From: Pseudomonadales bacterium | Lineage (GTDB): Bacteria; Pseudomonadota; Gammaproteobacteria; Pseudomonadales; Azotimanducaceae | Length of the DNA: 45,292 nucleotides | Assembly (NCBI GenBank): GCA_007131295.1 | Contig: SLQW01000052.1 | Location: 1-45,292 of the forward strand | Direction of reading: 5' to 3' | Shown here: piece by piece, positions 32,310 through 40,849 of the stretch | Layout of the letters: every line of letters begins with the position of its first letter | How positions within the stretch are numbered: position 1 is the stretch's first letter | The notes under the pieces: model-generated | What the model saw: only the letters and a program-made list of their open reading frames with translations | Databases searched by the model: none | Told to the model about the DNA's origin: nothing | Position numbers and translations under genes: made by a program

Positions 32310-34658
32310 TCACAGCGGCCAGACGAAGGGCATCAGCAGTGCCGCCACCGCGAACACCACCAGTTGCAGCGGCAGCCCGAGCCTGAGGTAGTCGGCGAAG
32401 GTATAGCCGCCGGGCCCCATCACCAGAATATTCGCCGGATGGGACACTGGACTCGACAAGCTCGCGCAGACCGCCACCGCCACCGCCATCAGCGGCGCGG
32501 CCGGCGACACGCCGAGCTCCAGCGCCAGCGATAGCGCCAGTGGGGCCATGATCAGCACCAGGGCCGCGGCCGGAATCATCAGCGTACCGAGCGTCGTCAC
32601 GGCATAGAGACCGGCGATGACCGGCCACGGGCCGAACGGGCCGAGCACGTCGAGCACGCCGCCGGCGAGCCAGCTCGCTGCGCCCGTCTGCTGCATGGCG
32701 AGGCCGAGCGGGATCATGCCGGCGATGACGAAGATGGTCCGCCACTCGATGGCGGCGTAGGCCTGATCCATGGTCAGGCAGCGGGTCAGGACCATCGCCG
32801 TGGCCGCCACCAGGGCCGCTACCGAGATGGGCAGCCAGCCGAGCATGGCCACCGCGACCATGGCCAGCATGAAGGCGCCCGCGAGCGGCGCTTTGCTTGA
32901 ATCCACCGGTTTCGCCTGCACCGGGGTCAGCACGATCAGGTCCTCGTCGTCATTGAGCAGCGCGAGGCGCCGCTTCGGTCCGACAATCAACAGCGCATCG
33001 CCCGACTCGAGCTGCACATTGCCGAGGCCCGAGCGGCGCGACTCGCCGTCGCGCCAGAGTGCGGCCACTTCCACCTCGTAGCGTTCGCGAAGCTTGAGGT
33101 CGGCCACCGTGCGGCCTTCCAGGCGCGCGCGCGGGTGCAGCGTGGCCTCTACCAGCTCGAGCTTGCCGAGTTCGAATACGTCCAGATAGGGCGCGGCGTC
33201 GTCCAGGATCTCCAACTGCTGCAGGCCGCGCAGCACGTCCATGTCTTCCTCGCGGCCCTGGATAAGCAGTAGGTCAGAACCCTCCACCACCTCGTCGGAA
33301 CCCGGCCAGGCTCGCAGTTCCCCTTCCCGGAGGATGCCCAGCATGCGGAAATCAAAGGCATCGCCGAGCCGGTTCTCGGCCAGGGTGGTGCCGCCCAGCT
33401 CCGAGTCCTTGGGCACCCGCAGGACGAACAGGCGCTCGTCGAGCTGGTAGGTTTCCGCGAGATCGGTTTCCGTGAGCCGTGAGACCGCGGCAAACTCCTT
33501 CGACTCGCGCAGCTTCTCGAGCACCTCTTCGGCACACTGGATCAGCAGGCGGTCACCACCCGCCAGCGCCATGTTCGACAGGCGCGTGCGTCGGACCGTG
33601 TTACCACGACGGATCGCCAGCACGTTGGCAGCGTGCTGCTCGCGGAACTGACGGTGCCGCAGAGGATCGCCGACGAGGGTGGCCTCATCGGCGATCACGA
33701 CTTCCGCCATGACCGCTGCGCTCCACATCTTCCGCTGCAGCTCCGGCGTTTCGCGCTGGATCACCAGTGAGTTCCAGCGCCGCAGCATTTCGAAGCGGTC
33801 TCGGCGGCCTTGTACCAACAGCACATCGCCTGCCTGCAGGACCTTTCTGCGGTCGGGCAGCGCCTCGGTACGCCCGTGCCGGGTGACGGCGATCACCATG
33901 AGGTTCGCGGACGTCATCAGGGCGGTGTCTGCCAGCGTCTTGCCCACGAACAGGCCGTCGGCCGGGACTCGCATGGCGAAGATGCGTTCCTGCAGGCTGT
34001 ATTGCCGCCTCAGGTCGCGCTGGCCGGCAAGGCCGCCAGTCGTGTCCGTGCGCGGTAGCAGATGACGGCCGATCAGGGCCACGAACGCGGTACCGACGAG
34101 CAGTACAGGCAGGCCGATCCAGGCGAAATCGAAGAAACCGAAGGGCGCCATGCCGCCCTCGATCATGGTCATGCTGACGAGTAGATTGGGGGGTGTACCG
34201 ATCAGGGTCATCATGCCGCCGAGCAGGGTGCCGTATGCCAGCGGCATCAACAGCCGCGATGGCGCAATACCCCCGGCGCGAGCCACCTCCACCGCCACCG
34301 GCAGCATCAGGGTGGCGACGCCGATATTGTTCATGAACGCGCTCAGGACACCGCTTACCAGCATGAACACGGCGATCATGCGCACCTCGCCGCGCCCGGC
34401 GAGGCGCTGGATGCCGCGGGTGATGATGTCGGCGATACCGGCGCGGGTGAGACCCTCGCTCAGGATGAACATGGCGAGTACGGTCACCACGGCGGCATTG
34501 CTGAAGCCGCTCACGGCTTCTGCCGGAGACACCAGCCCGAGCATGGCCAGCGCCGACAGCACCATCAGGGCCGTCACGTCCATGCGCACCCACTCGGTGA
34601 CGAACAACAGCAAGGCAGCGGCGAGGATGATCAGGACGAGGGCGATTTCGAGGGTCAT
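32310..34658 (-). CDS. SLC13-family permease with four RCK_C (TrkA-C)-like domains
   Basis: 782-residue membrane transporter. N-terminal TM block (1-205) with the two reentrant-loop signatures of the DASS/SLC13 family, SAFMNNIGVATLMLP (Asn110-Asn111) and TLIGTPPNLLVSM, then cytosolic RCK_C/TrkA-C-like units at about 220-297, 310-385, 405-480 and 495-570, each with the pattern V-x-[AV]-V-x-R-x-G and a closing DxLLIxG. C-terminal TM block (590-782) ends with SLSSPVSHPANILVMGPGGY. Relatives carry sodium-coupled dicarboxylates, sulfate or similar anions; two RCK_C units are usual, so four is uncommon. Divergent from the aldolase gene. Confidence 0.9.
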   Translation of the reverse strand: MTLEIALVLIILAAALLLFVTEWVRMDVTALMVLSALAMLGLVSPAEAVSGFSNAAVVTVLAMFILSEGLTRAGIADIITRGIQRLAGRGEVRMIAVFMLVSGVLSAFMNNIGVATLMLPVAVEVARAGGIAPSRLLMPLAYGTLLGGMMTLIGTPPNLLVSMTMIEGGMAPFGFFDFAWIGLPVLLVGTAFVALIGRHLLPRTDTTGGLAGQRDLRRQYSLQERIFAMRVPADGLFVGKTLADTALMTSANLMVIAVTRHGRTEALPDRRKVLQAGDVLLVQGRRDRFEMLRRWNSLVIQRETPELQRKMWSAAVMAEVVIADEATLVGDPLRHRQFREQHAANVLAIRRGNTVRRTRLSNMALAGGDRLLIQCAEEVLEKLRESKEFAAVSRLTETDLAETYQLDERLFVLRVPKDSELGGTTLAENRLGDAFDFRMLGILREGELRAWPGSDEVVEGSDLLLIQGREEDMDVLRGLQQLEILDDAAPYLDVFELGKLELVEATLHPRARLEGRTVADLKLRERYEVEVAALWRDGESRRSGLGNVQLESGDALLIVGPKRRLALLNDDEDLIVLTPVQAKPVDSSKAPLAGAFMLAMVAVAMLGWLPISVAALVAATAMVLTRCLTMDQAYAAIEWRTIFVIAGMIPLGLAMQQTGAASWLAGGVLDVLGPFGPWPVIAGLYAVTTLGTLMIPAAALVLIMAPLALSLALELGVSPAAPLMAVAVAVCASLSSPVSHPANILVMGPGGYTFADYLRLGLPLQLVVFAVAALLMPFVWPL

Positions 34659-34791
34659 AGGCTCCGCTGCCGGGTTGGATCGCGTGAGGCGACCTTCCCG
34701 GCAACGTAGCGCTCGCCGCGCCGACGAGCAAGCGAAGTGGTGGTGGGAGCTGCCTGCCGTTGCGTTTCCGTCACGTGCTGGAGGCGACGTC

Positions 34792-34824
34792 GTGAATCCG
34801 CCACGGAGGCAGCGTAGGATTCAC
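34792..34824. repeat. Inverted repeat upstream of the class I aldolase
   Basis: GTGAATCC (34792-34799) and GGATTCAC (34817-34824), perfect arms, 17-base spacer, 31 bases before the aldolase ATG. Repeats this short are expected several times by chance in a window of this size. Confidence 0.25.
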
Positions 34825-34854
34825 CACCAGCAGGTCCCTATCGAGAGGTAAATC

Positions 34855-35748
34855 ATGAGCGAGTTCGAACGACAGCAGGCGAAGATGGCGAGTGGCAAGG
34901 GCTTCATCGCCGCGCTCGACCAGAGCGGCGGCAGCACGCCCAAGGCGCTGAAGCTCTACGGCATTACCGAGGGCAGCTGGCAGGACGAAGAAGAAATGAT
35001 GGACCTTGTCCATGCCATGCGGACTCGGATCATCACCAGCCCCGTGTTCAACGGCGAGCGCATCCTCGCGGCCATCCTGTTCGAAGCGACCATGCGCCGG
35101 GAGATCGAGGGTCGCCCGAGCGCGGACTATCTGTGGAACGTCAAACAGGTGGTTCCGATCATCAAGGTGGACAAGGGTCTCGCCGAGGAAGCCAACGGTG
35201 TGCAGCTCATGAAGCCCATGCCCGACCTGGACGACCTGCTCGCGGAGGCGAAGAGGCATGGATTCTTCGGTACCAAGATGCGCTCGGTGATCAAGCAGGC
35301 CGAACCGGAGGGGATCACCGCCGTCGTCGCGCAGCAGTTCGAATTCGGCCGGCGTATCCTGGACGCGGGTCTGGTGCCGATCATCGAACCCGAAGTGGAC
35401 ATTCATTGCCCGGACAAAGCCCGGGCCGAGGATCTGCTCAAGGCTGCCATCCTCGAACAGCTCGATGACCTCGATGCGGACCAGGAGGTCATGCTGAAGT
35501 TGACGCCGCCGGAGCAGGACAACCTCTATGCGGCCTGCGTCACCCACCCCCGAGTGCTCCGGGTCGTGCTGCTCTCGGGCGGCTACGCTCGCGAGGAGGC
35601 GAATGCGCGCCTGGCGCGGCAGAAGGGTGTGGTCGCGAGCTTCTCCCGGGCGCTCACCGAGGGTTTGTCGGTGGACCAGAGCGATGCCGAGTTCGACGCA
35701 ACCCTTGATGCAGCCATCGAGAGCATCTATCAGGCCTCGCTGACGTGA
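34855..35748 (+). CDS. fda: Class I fructose-bisphosphate aldolase
   Basis: 297-residue class I (Schiff-base) aldolase of the Staphylococcus type. [22 protein letters not shown] (11-32) with the conserved [31 protein letters not shown], a P-E-V-D segment at 179-182 (IIEPEVD) and Schiff-base Lys215 in EVMLKLT, plus [14 protein letters not shown] near the phosphate site. It splits fructose 1,6-bisphosphate to dihydroxyacetone phosphate and glyceraldehyde 3-phosphate; class I enzymes need no metal. RBS GAGAGGT is before the ATG. It overlaps the AI-2E-family gene by 4 bases (GTGA), an uncommon pairing. Divergent promoter region shared with the permease. Confidence 0.93.
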   Translation: MSEFERQQAKMASGKGFIAALDQSGGSTPKALKLYGITEGSWQDEEEMMDLVHAMRTRIITSPVFNGERILAAILFEATMRREIEGRPSADYLWNVKQVVPIIKVDKGLAEEANGVQLMKPMPDLDDLLAEAKRHGFFGTKMRSVIKQAEPEGITAVVAQQFEFGRRILDAGLVPIIEPEVDIHCPDKARAEDLLKAAILEQLDDLDADQEVMLKLTPPEQDNLYAACVTHPRVLRVVLLSGGYAREEANARLARQKGVVASFSRALTEGLSVDQSDAEFDATLDAAIESIYQASLT

Positions 35749-36830
35749 CCGTAGCGTCGGACGCGCTGACGCGGCTTGCCGCAGGTGCGGTGCTGGCCAT
35801 CGCCATCGGCTACATCCTGCACATCGGCAGGCCGATCCTGGTGCCGCTGGTGCTCGGCGTGTTCGTCGCCTACATCCTCATTACCCTGGTCGACTGGGTG
35901 AAGAAGGCGCCCGTGATTGGCCGCTTCATGCCGGACTGGCTTGCTCACATAAGCGCGCTGCTGCTGATCGGGGCGGTGATCTGGGCCATCGTGATGATGG
36001 TCACCAGCAACATCGCCCAGGTCGAGCGCCAGATGCCGGTGTACCGCGAGAACCTGCAGTTCTGGGTGGAGTACGTCTCCGAACTGCTCGGTCTCGAGGA
36101 CGTGCCGACTCTGCCGGAGGTATTCGATCGCGCCGTGGCGGCCGTCGACATCGGCCGCGCCCTTGGAAGCACGGTGGGCATTGTCGCGGCACTGCTCGGC
36201 AATCTGGTGGTCATCGCCATCTACGCGCTGTTCGTGCTGATGGAGCGGCGCGCGACCATGGCCAAACTGGAGCGACTCGCGGACACGCCGGAAGGGGCCA
36301 AGCGCGTTGCTTCCGCGCTCGGCGAGATCAGCGAGCGCATCGGCCGCTATCTGACGCTGAAAGCGTTCGTCTCCGCCGTGGTCGGCGGTGCGAGCTGGGT
36401 CATCATGCGCATCATCGGCATCGACTACGCCGAGTTCTGGGCGGTACTGATCTTCGTGCTGAATTTCATTCCTTATGTGGGCAGTTTCGTCGCGGTGCTC
36501 CTGCCGGTGACGCTGAGCCTGCTACAGTTCGGCACGCTGGCTCCTTTTCTGGCGGCCCTGGTCGGTCTCATCAGCGTCCAGATGGTGGTGGGCAATCTGC
36601 TCGAACCGCGGCTCATGGGTCGCTCGCTGAATCTCAGCCCCGTAGTGATTCTGCTCTCCTTGGCGGCCTGGAGTGCGCTCTGGGGCTTGGTCGGTGCCTT
36701 CCTCTGCGTACCGATCACGGTGATCATGATGATCATCTTCGCCGAGTTCGACGTGACTCGGCCGCTGGCGATCCTCCTGAGTCAGGACGGTCGCGTCGAC
36801 CCGGAGGAGAACGGAGCCGCGAGCGCGTGA
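35745..36830 (+). CDS. AI-2E-family transporter (PerM/TqsA type)
   Basis: 361-residue polytopic membrane protein. Hydrophobic segments include [51 protein letters not shown] and the C-terminal set ([85 protein letters not shown]). The motif NFIPYVGSF and the [12 protein letters not shown] region are the family signature. Some members export autoinducer-2 or act as sodium/lithium antiporters, so the substrate is open. GTG start overlaps the aldolase stop (GTGA). Confidence 0.9.
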   Translation: MTVASDALTRLAAGAVLAIAIGYILHIGRPILVPLVLGVFVAYILITLVDWVKKAPVIGRFMPDWLAHISALLLIGAVIWAIVMMVTSNIAQVERQMPVYRENLQFWVEYVSELLGLEDVPTLPEVFDRAVAAVDIGRALGSTVGIVAALLGNLVVIAIYALFVLMERRATMAKLERLADTPEGAKRVASALGEISERIGRYLTLKAFVSAVVGGASWVIMRIIGIDYAEFWAVLIFVLNFIPYVGSFVAVLLPVTLSLLQFGTLAPFLAALVGLISVQMVVGNLLEPRLMGRSLNLSPVVILLSLAAWSALWGLVGAFLCVPITVIMMIIFAEFDVTRPLAILLSQDGRVDPEENGAASA

Positions 36831-36901
36831 CCGGTCCGCGATGGGTCGCCGCTGCCGCGGACATCGCCGCGTTGCAGGAGGTCTGCCGCGAGCGGTTCTG
36901 A
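36827..36901 (+). CDS. Possible 24-residue ORF coupled to the AI-2E gene
   Basis: GTG at 36827 overlaps the preceding stop in the GTGA arrangement and opens 24 codons ending at TGA 36899-36901: it starts [19 protein letters not shown]. Third positions are nearly all G or C, like the neighbouring genes. It looks like the N-terminus of a longer protein cut short, or a leader peptide. No RBS of its own beyond coupling. Alternatively noise. Confidence 0.25.
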   Translation: MTGPRWVAAAADIAALQEVCRERF

Positions 36902-36972
36902 CGCGCCTCATGTGCCTGGCACTTTGGTCTTCCGGTAATCTGGCTCCAGTCGAGGAGAGGAGGCCGATTGCG

Positions 36973-37515
36973 ATGTCCGCTGCCAGCTACCGTCCGCGCG
37001 CTCGTGTCGGGGGCGCGGTGCTCACCATCGTCGTTGCCGTGCTCTTCGTTGTGGGTGTCGTCGCTTTCTTGACCTGGTTCTTCTACTGTCCCTGCGAGCG
37101 GACGCCCGGGGGCTACCTGCTCGGTAGCGAGGTACGGGAGCCGGTGGAAGACTGGCGTTTCGCCAACGAGGTCCGCCTCTGCCAGATCCAGGTGCGGACC
37201 CGCCCGCTTCCGCATTCCATCAACCTCAACTGCATGGCCACGGACGACGGCGATCTCTACCTGAGCTGCGCGAGCTGCGACGGCAAGCGCTGGTCCACCG
37301 CAGCGCTGGAGGATCCGAGAGCGCGGCTGAGACTCGACGACGAGGTTTTCCCGGTGATGCTGACCTGGGTCACGGACCCGGTCCTCAAGGACCGCGCCTG
37401 GCAGGCCCGCATCGACAAGATCCACGTGCTGCGTGGCGGTGATCCCGACGAGCCGCCGGATACGCCGCGGCCGCCGGACGAGGAGTGGTGGACGTTCCGG
37501 GTGGTGTCGCGCTGA
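36973..37515 (+). CDS. Hypothetical membrane-anchored protein
   Basis: 180-residue protein of no recognised family. TM anchor at about 11-37 (GGAVLTIVVAVLFVVGVVAFLTWFFYCPC), then a soluble domain facing the periplasm or cytosol. Segments EVRLCQIQVRT, DGDLYLSCASCDGKRWSTAALEDPRARLRLDDE and VFPVMLTWVTDPVLKDRAWQARIDK have a strand layout like small split-barrel flavin-binding proteins, including F420- and PNPOx-type domains; that is an inference from pattern. The pair CASC and CPC could bind metal. ATG at 36973 follows GAGGAGG. Followed after 151 bases by the P450. Confidence 0.62.
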   Translation: MSAASYRPRARVGGAVLTIVVAVLFVVGVVAFLTWFFYCPCERTPGGYLLGSEVREPVEDWRFANEVRLCQIQVRTRPLPHSINLNCMATDDGDLYLSCASCDGKRWSTAALEDPRARLRLDDEVFPVMLTWVTDPVLKDRAWQARIDKIHVLRGGDPDEPPDTPRPPDEEWWTFRVVSR

Positions 37516-37576
37516 AGGAGATCATCTACGTGCAGAGTCGGTAGGCGCGCGACGCGACCTTCGGCGCTGCATGCGT

Positions 37577-37615
37577 CAGCTGCGACGGTGCGGTGACCCG
37601 TCATCGTCGCAGCTG
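37577..37615. repeat. 11-base perfect inverted repeat upstream of the CYP153-like gene
   Basis: CAGCTGCGACG (37577-37587) and CGTCGCAGCTG (37605-37615), 17-base spacer, 51 bases before the P450 ATG and 61 bases after the preceding stop. A perfect 11-base repeat is unlikely by chance. It could be an operator or a 3' hairpin of the preceding gene; there is no U-tract. Confidence 0.5.
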
Positions 37616-37666
37616 GTAACCTTCTGCCGCATGGACGACGGTGTCCAGATACCCCGGGGAGGCGCC

Positions 37667-38890
37667 ATGTTCGACGGACCCATCGATCAGATCGACGTCA
37701 GCGATCCTAACTTATATGAGACCGACACCTGGCGACCCTTGTTCGCGCGCCTGCGTGCGGAGGATCCGGTGCACTTCCACCCGGACAGCCCGTTTGGCCC
37801 GTATTGGTCGCTCACGAAGCTCGACGACATCATGTACGTCGACACCCACCACCACGAGTTCTCATCGGAACCCACCATCGTCATCGGCGACCCGCCCGAG
37901 GACTTCGATATCGACAACTTCATCCAGATGGACCCGCCGAAGCACGACGAGCAGCGCAATGCGGTGATGCCGGTGGTGGCGCCAAAGAACCTGATGAAGC
38001 TGGAGCCGGTAATCCGCGAGCGCCTGCAGCCGATCCTCGATGCGCTGCCGGTGGGGGAAACGTTCGACTGGGTCGATCGGGTCTCGATCGAACTGACCAC
38101 GCAGATGCTGGCGATCCTGTTCGATTTTCCCTTCGAGGAGCGGCGCCGGCTGACGCGCTGGTCAGACATGTCCACGGACGGCGAGGAGACCACCGGCGGT
38201 ACCATGTTCACGGAGGATGAGCGCCGCGCGGGTCTGCTGGAGTGCCTCGAGGTGTTCGGTGATCTATTCCGTGAGCGGCAGGCAAAGCCGCCGGGTGACC
38301 GCCTCGACCTCGTCACCATGCTCGCGCACTCTCCGGCCACCCGCGACCTGCCGACGCGGCCGATGGAGTTCCTCGGCAACATCATGCTCCTGATCGTCGG
38401 CGGCAACGACACCACGCGCAATACCATCAGTGGTGGCGTGCTGGCCCTGAACGAGTATCCGGAGCAGTACGAGAGGCTGCGCGCCCATCCCGAGCTGATT
38501 CCGCACATGGTTCCGGAGCTGGTGCGCTGGCAGACCGCGGTGCTGCACATGCGGCGCACGGCGACCCGGGACGTGGAGCTCGGCGGCAAAACCATCCGCA
38601 AGGGCGACAAGGTCGTCATGTGGTACATCTCGGGCAACCGCGATGAGAGCGTCATCGAAGAGCCGGACCGACTCGTCATCGATCGCGCCAATGCGCGTCA
38701 TCACGTCGCATTCGGTTTCGGCATTCACCGCTGCATGGGGAACCGCCTCGCCGAGATGCAGCTGCGCATCGTCTGGGAGGAGGTGATGAAGCGCTTCCGC
38801 TTCGTCGAGGTGATGGGCGAACCGGAGCGGCTCCACTCCAACTTCATCCGCGGCATCACGAAGCTGCCGGTACAGGTGCACCCCTGGTAG
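37667..38890 (+). CDS. Cytochrome P450, CYP153-like (alkane/fatty-acid omega-hydroxylase)
   Basis: 407-residue soluble P450. I-helix motif LLIVGGNDTTRNTISGGVLALNEYP, ExxR region (ELVRWQT), MRRTATRDVELGGKTIRKGDKVVMWYISGNRDES and heme loop FGFGIHRCMGNRLAEMQLRIVWEEVMKRF with Cys in HRCMG. The combination GNDTTRN, WYxSGNRDE and GNRLAExQLxIVWEE is characteristic of CYP153, bacterial terminal hydroxylases of alkanes and fatty acids. Start at ATG 37667 behind GGGGAGG. No ferredoxin or ferredoxin reductase gene lies beside it, although CYP153 needs them, so redox partners must be elsewhere. Convergent with the acyl-CoA dehydrogenase, which could process its fatty-acid product. Confidence 0.92.
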   Translation: MFDGPIDQIDVSDPNLYETDTWRPLFARLRAEDPVHFHPDSPFGPYWSLTKLDDIMYVDTHHHEFSSEPTIVIGDPPEDFDIDNFIQMDPPKHDEQRNAVMPVVAPKNLMKLEPVIRERLQPILDALPVGETFDWVDRVSIELTTQMLAILFDFPFEERRRLTRWSDMSTDGEETTGGTMFTEDERRAGLLECLEVFGDLFRERQAKPPGDRLDLVTMLAHSPATRDLPTRPMEFLGNIMLLIVGGNDTTRNTISGGVLALNEYPEQYERLRAHPELIPHMVPELVRWQTAVLHMRRTATRDVELGGKTIRKGDKVVMWYISGNRDESVIEEPDRLVIDRANARHHVAFGFGIHRCMGNRLAEMQLRIVWEEVMKRFRFVEVMGEPERLHSNFIRGITKLPVQVHPW

Positions 38891-38907
38891 CGGGCTGCTG
38901 CGCGCCG

Positions 38908-40122
38908 TCAGCCGATGAGCTGGCGCGCGAGAATGTTGCGATGCACTTCGCTGGAACCCGAGTAGATGGTGGCGGCACGAGTGGCGAAGTATTTCGCACT
39001 CGCGAAGGCCCCGCCGGGTTCCGCGAGATCGGCATGGTCGAGCCATTGCCTGCAGGCAGCGGGGCCGGCCACTTCCAGCAGCAGCTCCGTCATCCGCTGA
39101 TGCAGCTCTGTGGCGCGTAGCTTCATCACTGAGGCATGCGCTCCGGCGTCGCTTCCCTCCCTGCGGGCCGCATCGTACTCCAGGCGCTCGATCACGTTCA
39201 GACGCAGCTCGATGTCCGTGAGGTCGTCACGCACGCTGGCGCGGGTTGCGGCGTCCGCCGCCTCGAGCGCGGCCTCGAGCCGGCGCAGCGTTCGCCGCAG
39301 CAGCGCGCAGGTGGTGTTGCTTGCGCGGGCGTAGACCATGAGCTGCTTGGCCACGCTCCAGCCGTCGTCCTCGGCGCCGACCCGGTCGGCGACCGGGACG
39401 CGCACGTCCTCAAAGTGCACTTCGTTGAATTCCGCCTCGCCGTAGAGCGTCTGCACCGGCCGGACGGTGATGCCTGCCGAGCGCATATCGATCAGCAGGA
39501 AAGTGATGCCGTGCTGCGGCTTGCCGCCCGCACTGGTGCGCACAAGGGCAAACATCTTCTCCGCGTGCTGCGCTCCCGTCGTCCAGATTTTGGTGCCATT
39601 GACGACGTACGCGTCGCCGTCGCGGTAGGCCTCCGTTCGCGCCCGCGTCCGCAGGGACGCAAGATCGGAGCCGGCGCCTGCTTCGGAATAACCCTGACAC
39701 CAGAATTCCTCGCCGCTGAGTATGGGTGGCAGATAGCGTTTGCGCTGGGCCTCGCTGCCGAGCGCGATCAGCAAGGGACCGACGTTGCGCAGGCCACCGG
39801 CGAACAGCATCGGTGCGTCGTTCGCGGCGCATTCCTGATCGAAGATCAGCCGCTCGCTGGCGCTCCAGCCGGTGCCGCCGTGCTCTTTCGGCCACGCAGG
39901 CGCGATCCAGCCCTGCTCATACAGGCGCCGGTGCCAGATCCGACAGGCACCGATCTCAGAGTGGGTACCGATCGTTGCCCGACCTGCCGCGCGCAAGTCC
40001 TCGGTGAGCGCTTGATCCAGAAACCGGCGCACCTGAGTGCGAAAGCGTGCGTCGTTGCCGCGCGTCGTTGGCGCGGACGTCGCGATATTGCGCTCGTTCA
40101 GTCTCTGGTGAGGGACGGTCAT
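38908..40122 (-). CDS. Acyl-CoA dehydrogenase
   Basis: 404-residue FAD acyl-CoA dehydrogenase. N-terminus is long and polar (MTVPHQRLNERNIATSAPTTRGNDARFRTQVRRFL). FAD motif WCQGYSEAGAGSDLASLRTRA, then DAYVVNGTKIWTTGAQHAEKMFALVRTS and C-terminal SAKYFATRAATIYSGSSEVHRNILARQLIG. It belongs to the same broad subgroup as the large subunit at 8706 (WCQGYSExGAGSDLA). No small-subunit partner adjoins it, so it may act alone. Upstream on the same strand is the globin gene; an FNR-like box (40184-40197) lies 62-75 bases before its ATG. Confidence 0.9.
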   Translation of the reverse strand: MTVPHQRLNERNIATSAPTTRGNDARFRTQVRRFLDQALTEDLRAAGRATIGTHSEIGACRIWHRRLYEQGWIAPAWPKEHGGTGWSASERLIFDQECAANDAPMLFAGGLRNVGPLLIALGSEAQRKRYLPPILSGEEFWCQGYSEAGAGSDLASLRTRARTEAYRDGDAYVVNGTKIWTTGAQHAEKMFALVRTSAGGKPQHGITFLLIDMRSAGITVRPVQTLYGEAEFNEVHFEDVRVPVADRVGAEDDGWSVAKQLMVYARASNTTCALLRRTLRRLEAALEAADAATRASVRDDLTDIELRLNVIERLEYDAARREGSDAGAHASVMKLRATELHQRMTELLLEVAGPAACRQWLDHADLAEPGGAFASAKYFATRAATIYSGSSEVHRNILARQLIG

Positions 40123-40183
40123 GGAATGGCGCGATCATCGATGCAGGCGTTTTCCATTGCACGGGAATCCGTTGCCGTACGCC

Positions 40184-40197
40184 ATGACCTCGATCAA
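40184..40197 (-). promoter_or_regulatory. FNR/Anr-like box upstream of the acyl-CoA dehydrogenase
   Basis: On the minus strand TTGATCGAGGTCAT: left half-site TTGAT exact, right half GTCAT against ATCAA; the TGA-N6-TCA core is intact. 62-75 bases before the 40122 start. Similar to the box at 40762-40775. Confidence 0.4.
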
Positions 40198-40231
40198 ACC
40201 GTGACGCCAGGGGGACGCAGCCAGCCGCGCT

Positions 40232-40687
40232 TCAAGGCCCGTCAAGCGGACTCACGTCGGTCCGATGCCAGAGCTTCATGTAAGTGACGCCCGGTGTCAG
40301 CGCGAGGCGCCATGCCATGGCCGTGGTTGCATCGCAGGCGCTGTCGTGATCTTCGACGCAGCTGATCAGCGCGTCGAGCCAGACATCGTAGAGATCGATC
40401 GGGAAGTCCAGCCGCTGGTGAATCCGTGCGATGTGCCGCAGGCGCGCGGTGACGATGCCTGTGGCGTAGAACGTTGCCATGTCGAACAGGCTCCGACGCA
40501 GGACCGTCCGCTGCCGTGCCAGGTCCGTGTTACGGAACAGCGACCGGATCTCCTCGGAATGCCCCATGAAGCGATCGTAGAAGTCCTGGAAGAACGGCTC
40601 ATCGCCGTGTGTGGCGATGTCGTTGCCAAACAGGCGCCCGTAGCTCGCCTCGAATCGTGCATTGATCTGCGCCAGCGCCTCGACCAT
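40232..40687 (-). CDS. Globin-like protein
   Basis: 151-residue single-domain globin. Pattern: A-helix FEASYGRLFG, B helix FFQDFYDRFMGHSEEIRSLFRNTD with Phe51 at the CD1 position, E-helix QRTVLRRSLFDMATFYATG, F-helix ARLRHIARIHQRLDFP with proximal His candidate His90, and G/H helices YDVWLDALISCVEDHD...ALTPGVTYMKLWHR. Typical of bacterial globins that bind O2 or NO, of the myoglobin/sensor-globin lineage. No reductase or output domain is fused, so it is not a flavohemoglobin or gas-sensor cyclase. Distal residue not assigned. An FNR-like box lies upstream (40762-40775), which fits a gas-responsive gene. Confidence 0.78.
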   Translation of the reverse strand: MVEALAQINARFEASYGRLFGNDIATHGDEPFFQDFYDRFMGHSEEIRSLFRNTDLARQRTVLRRSLFDMATFYATGIVTARLRHIARIHQRLDFPIDLYDVWLDALISCVEDHDSACDATTAMAWRLALTPGVTYMKLWHRTDVSPLDGP

Positions 40688-40761
40688 CGCGTGTCTCCGG
40701 GGCAGCGGCCGGTGGAGGCCGTTCCCATCCTGTCAGCTTAACGGCCTCGGCCCTGTGTGAA

Positions 40762-40775
40762 TTGATCCAGGTCAG
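40762..40775 (+). promoter_or_regulatory. FNR/Anr-like box between globin and MDR oxidoreductase genes
   Basis: TTGATCCAGGTCAG: left half TTGAT exact, right half GTCAG against ATCAA; TGA-N6-TCA core intact. It is about 75 bases from both divergent starts (globin 40687, oxidoreductase 40850). Confidence 0.5.
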
Positions 40776-40849
40776 AGGTCCGGCGGCTGCAGGCGACCTG
40801 CGTATCGTCTATCGTCCGCGCTTCACTTGTTGCCACCAGGAGTTGCTGC

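Noticed and set aside
37433-37666. N-terminal extension of the CYP153-like protein to ATG 37631 or further
   Set aside because: No RBS before 37631, and the 37667 ATG has GGGGAGG and fits the family's N-terminus.
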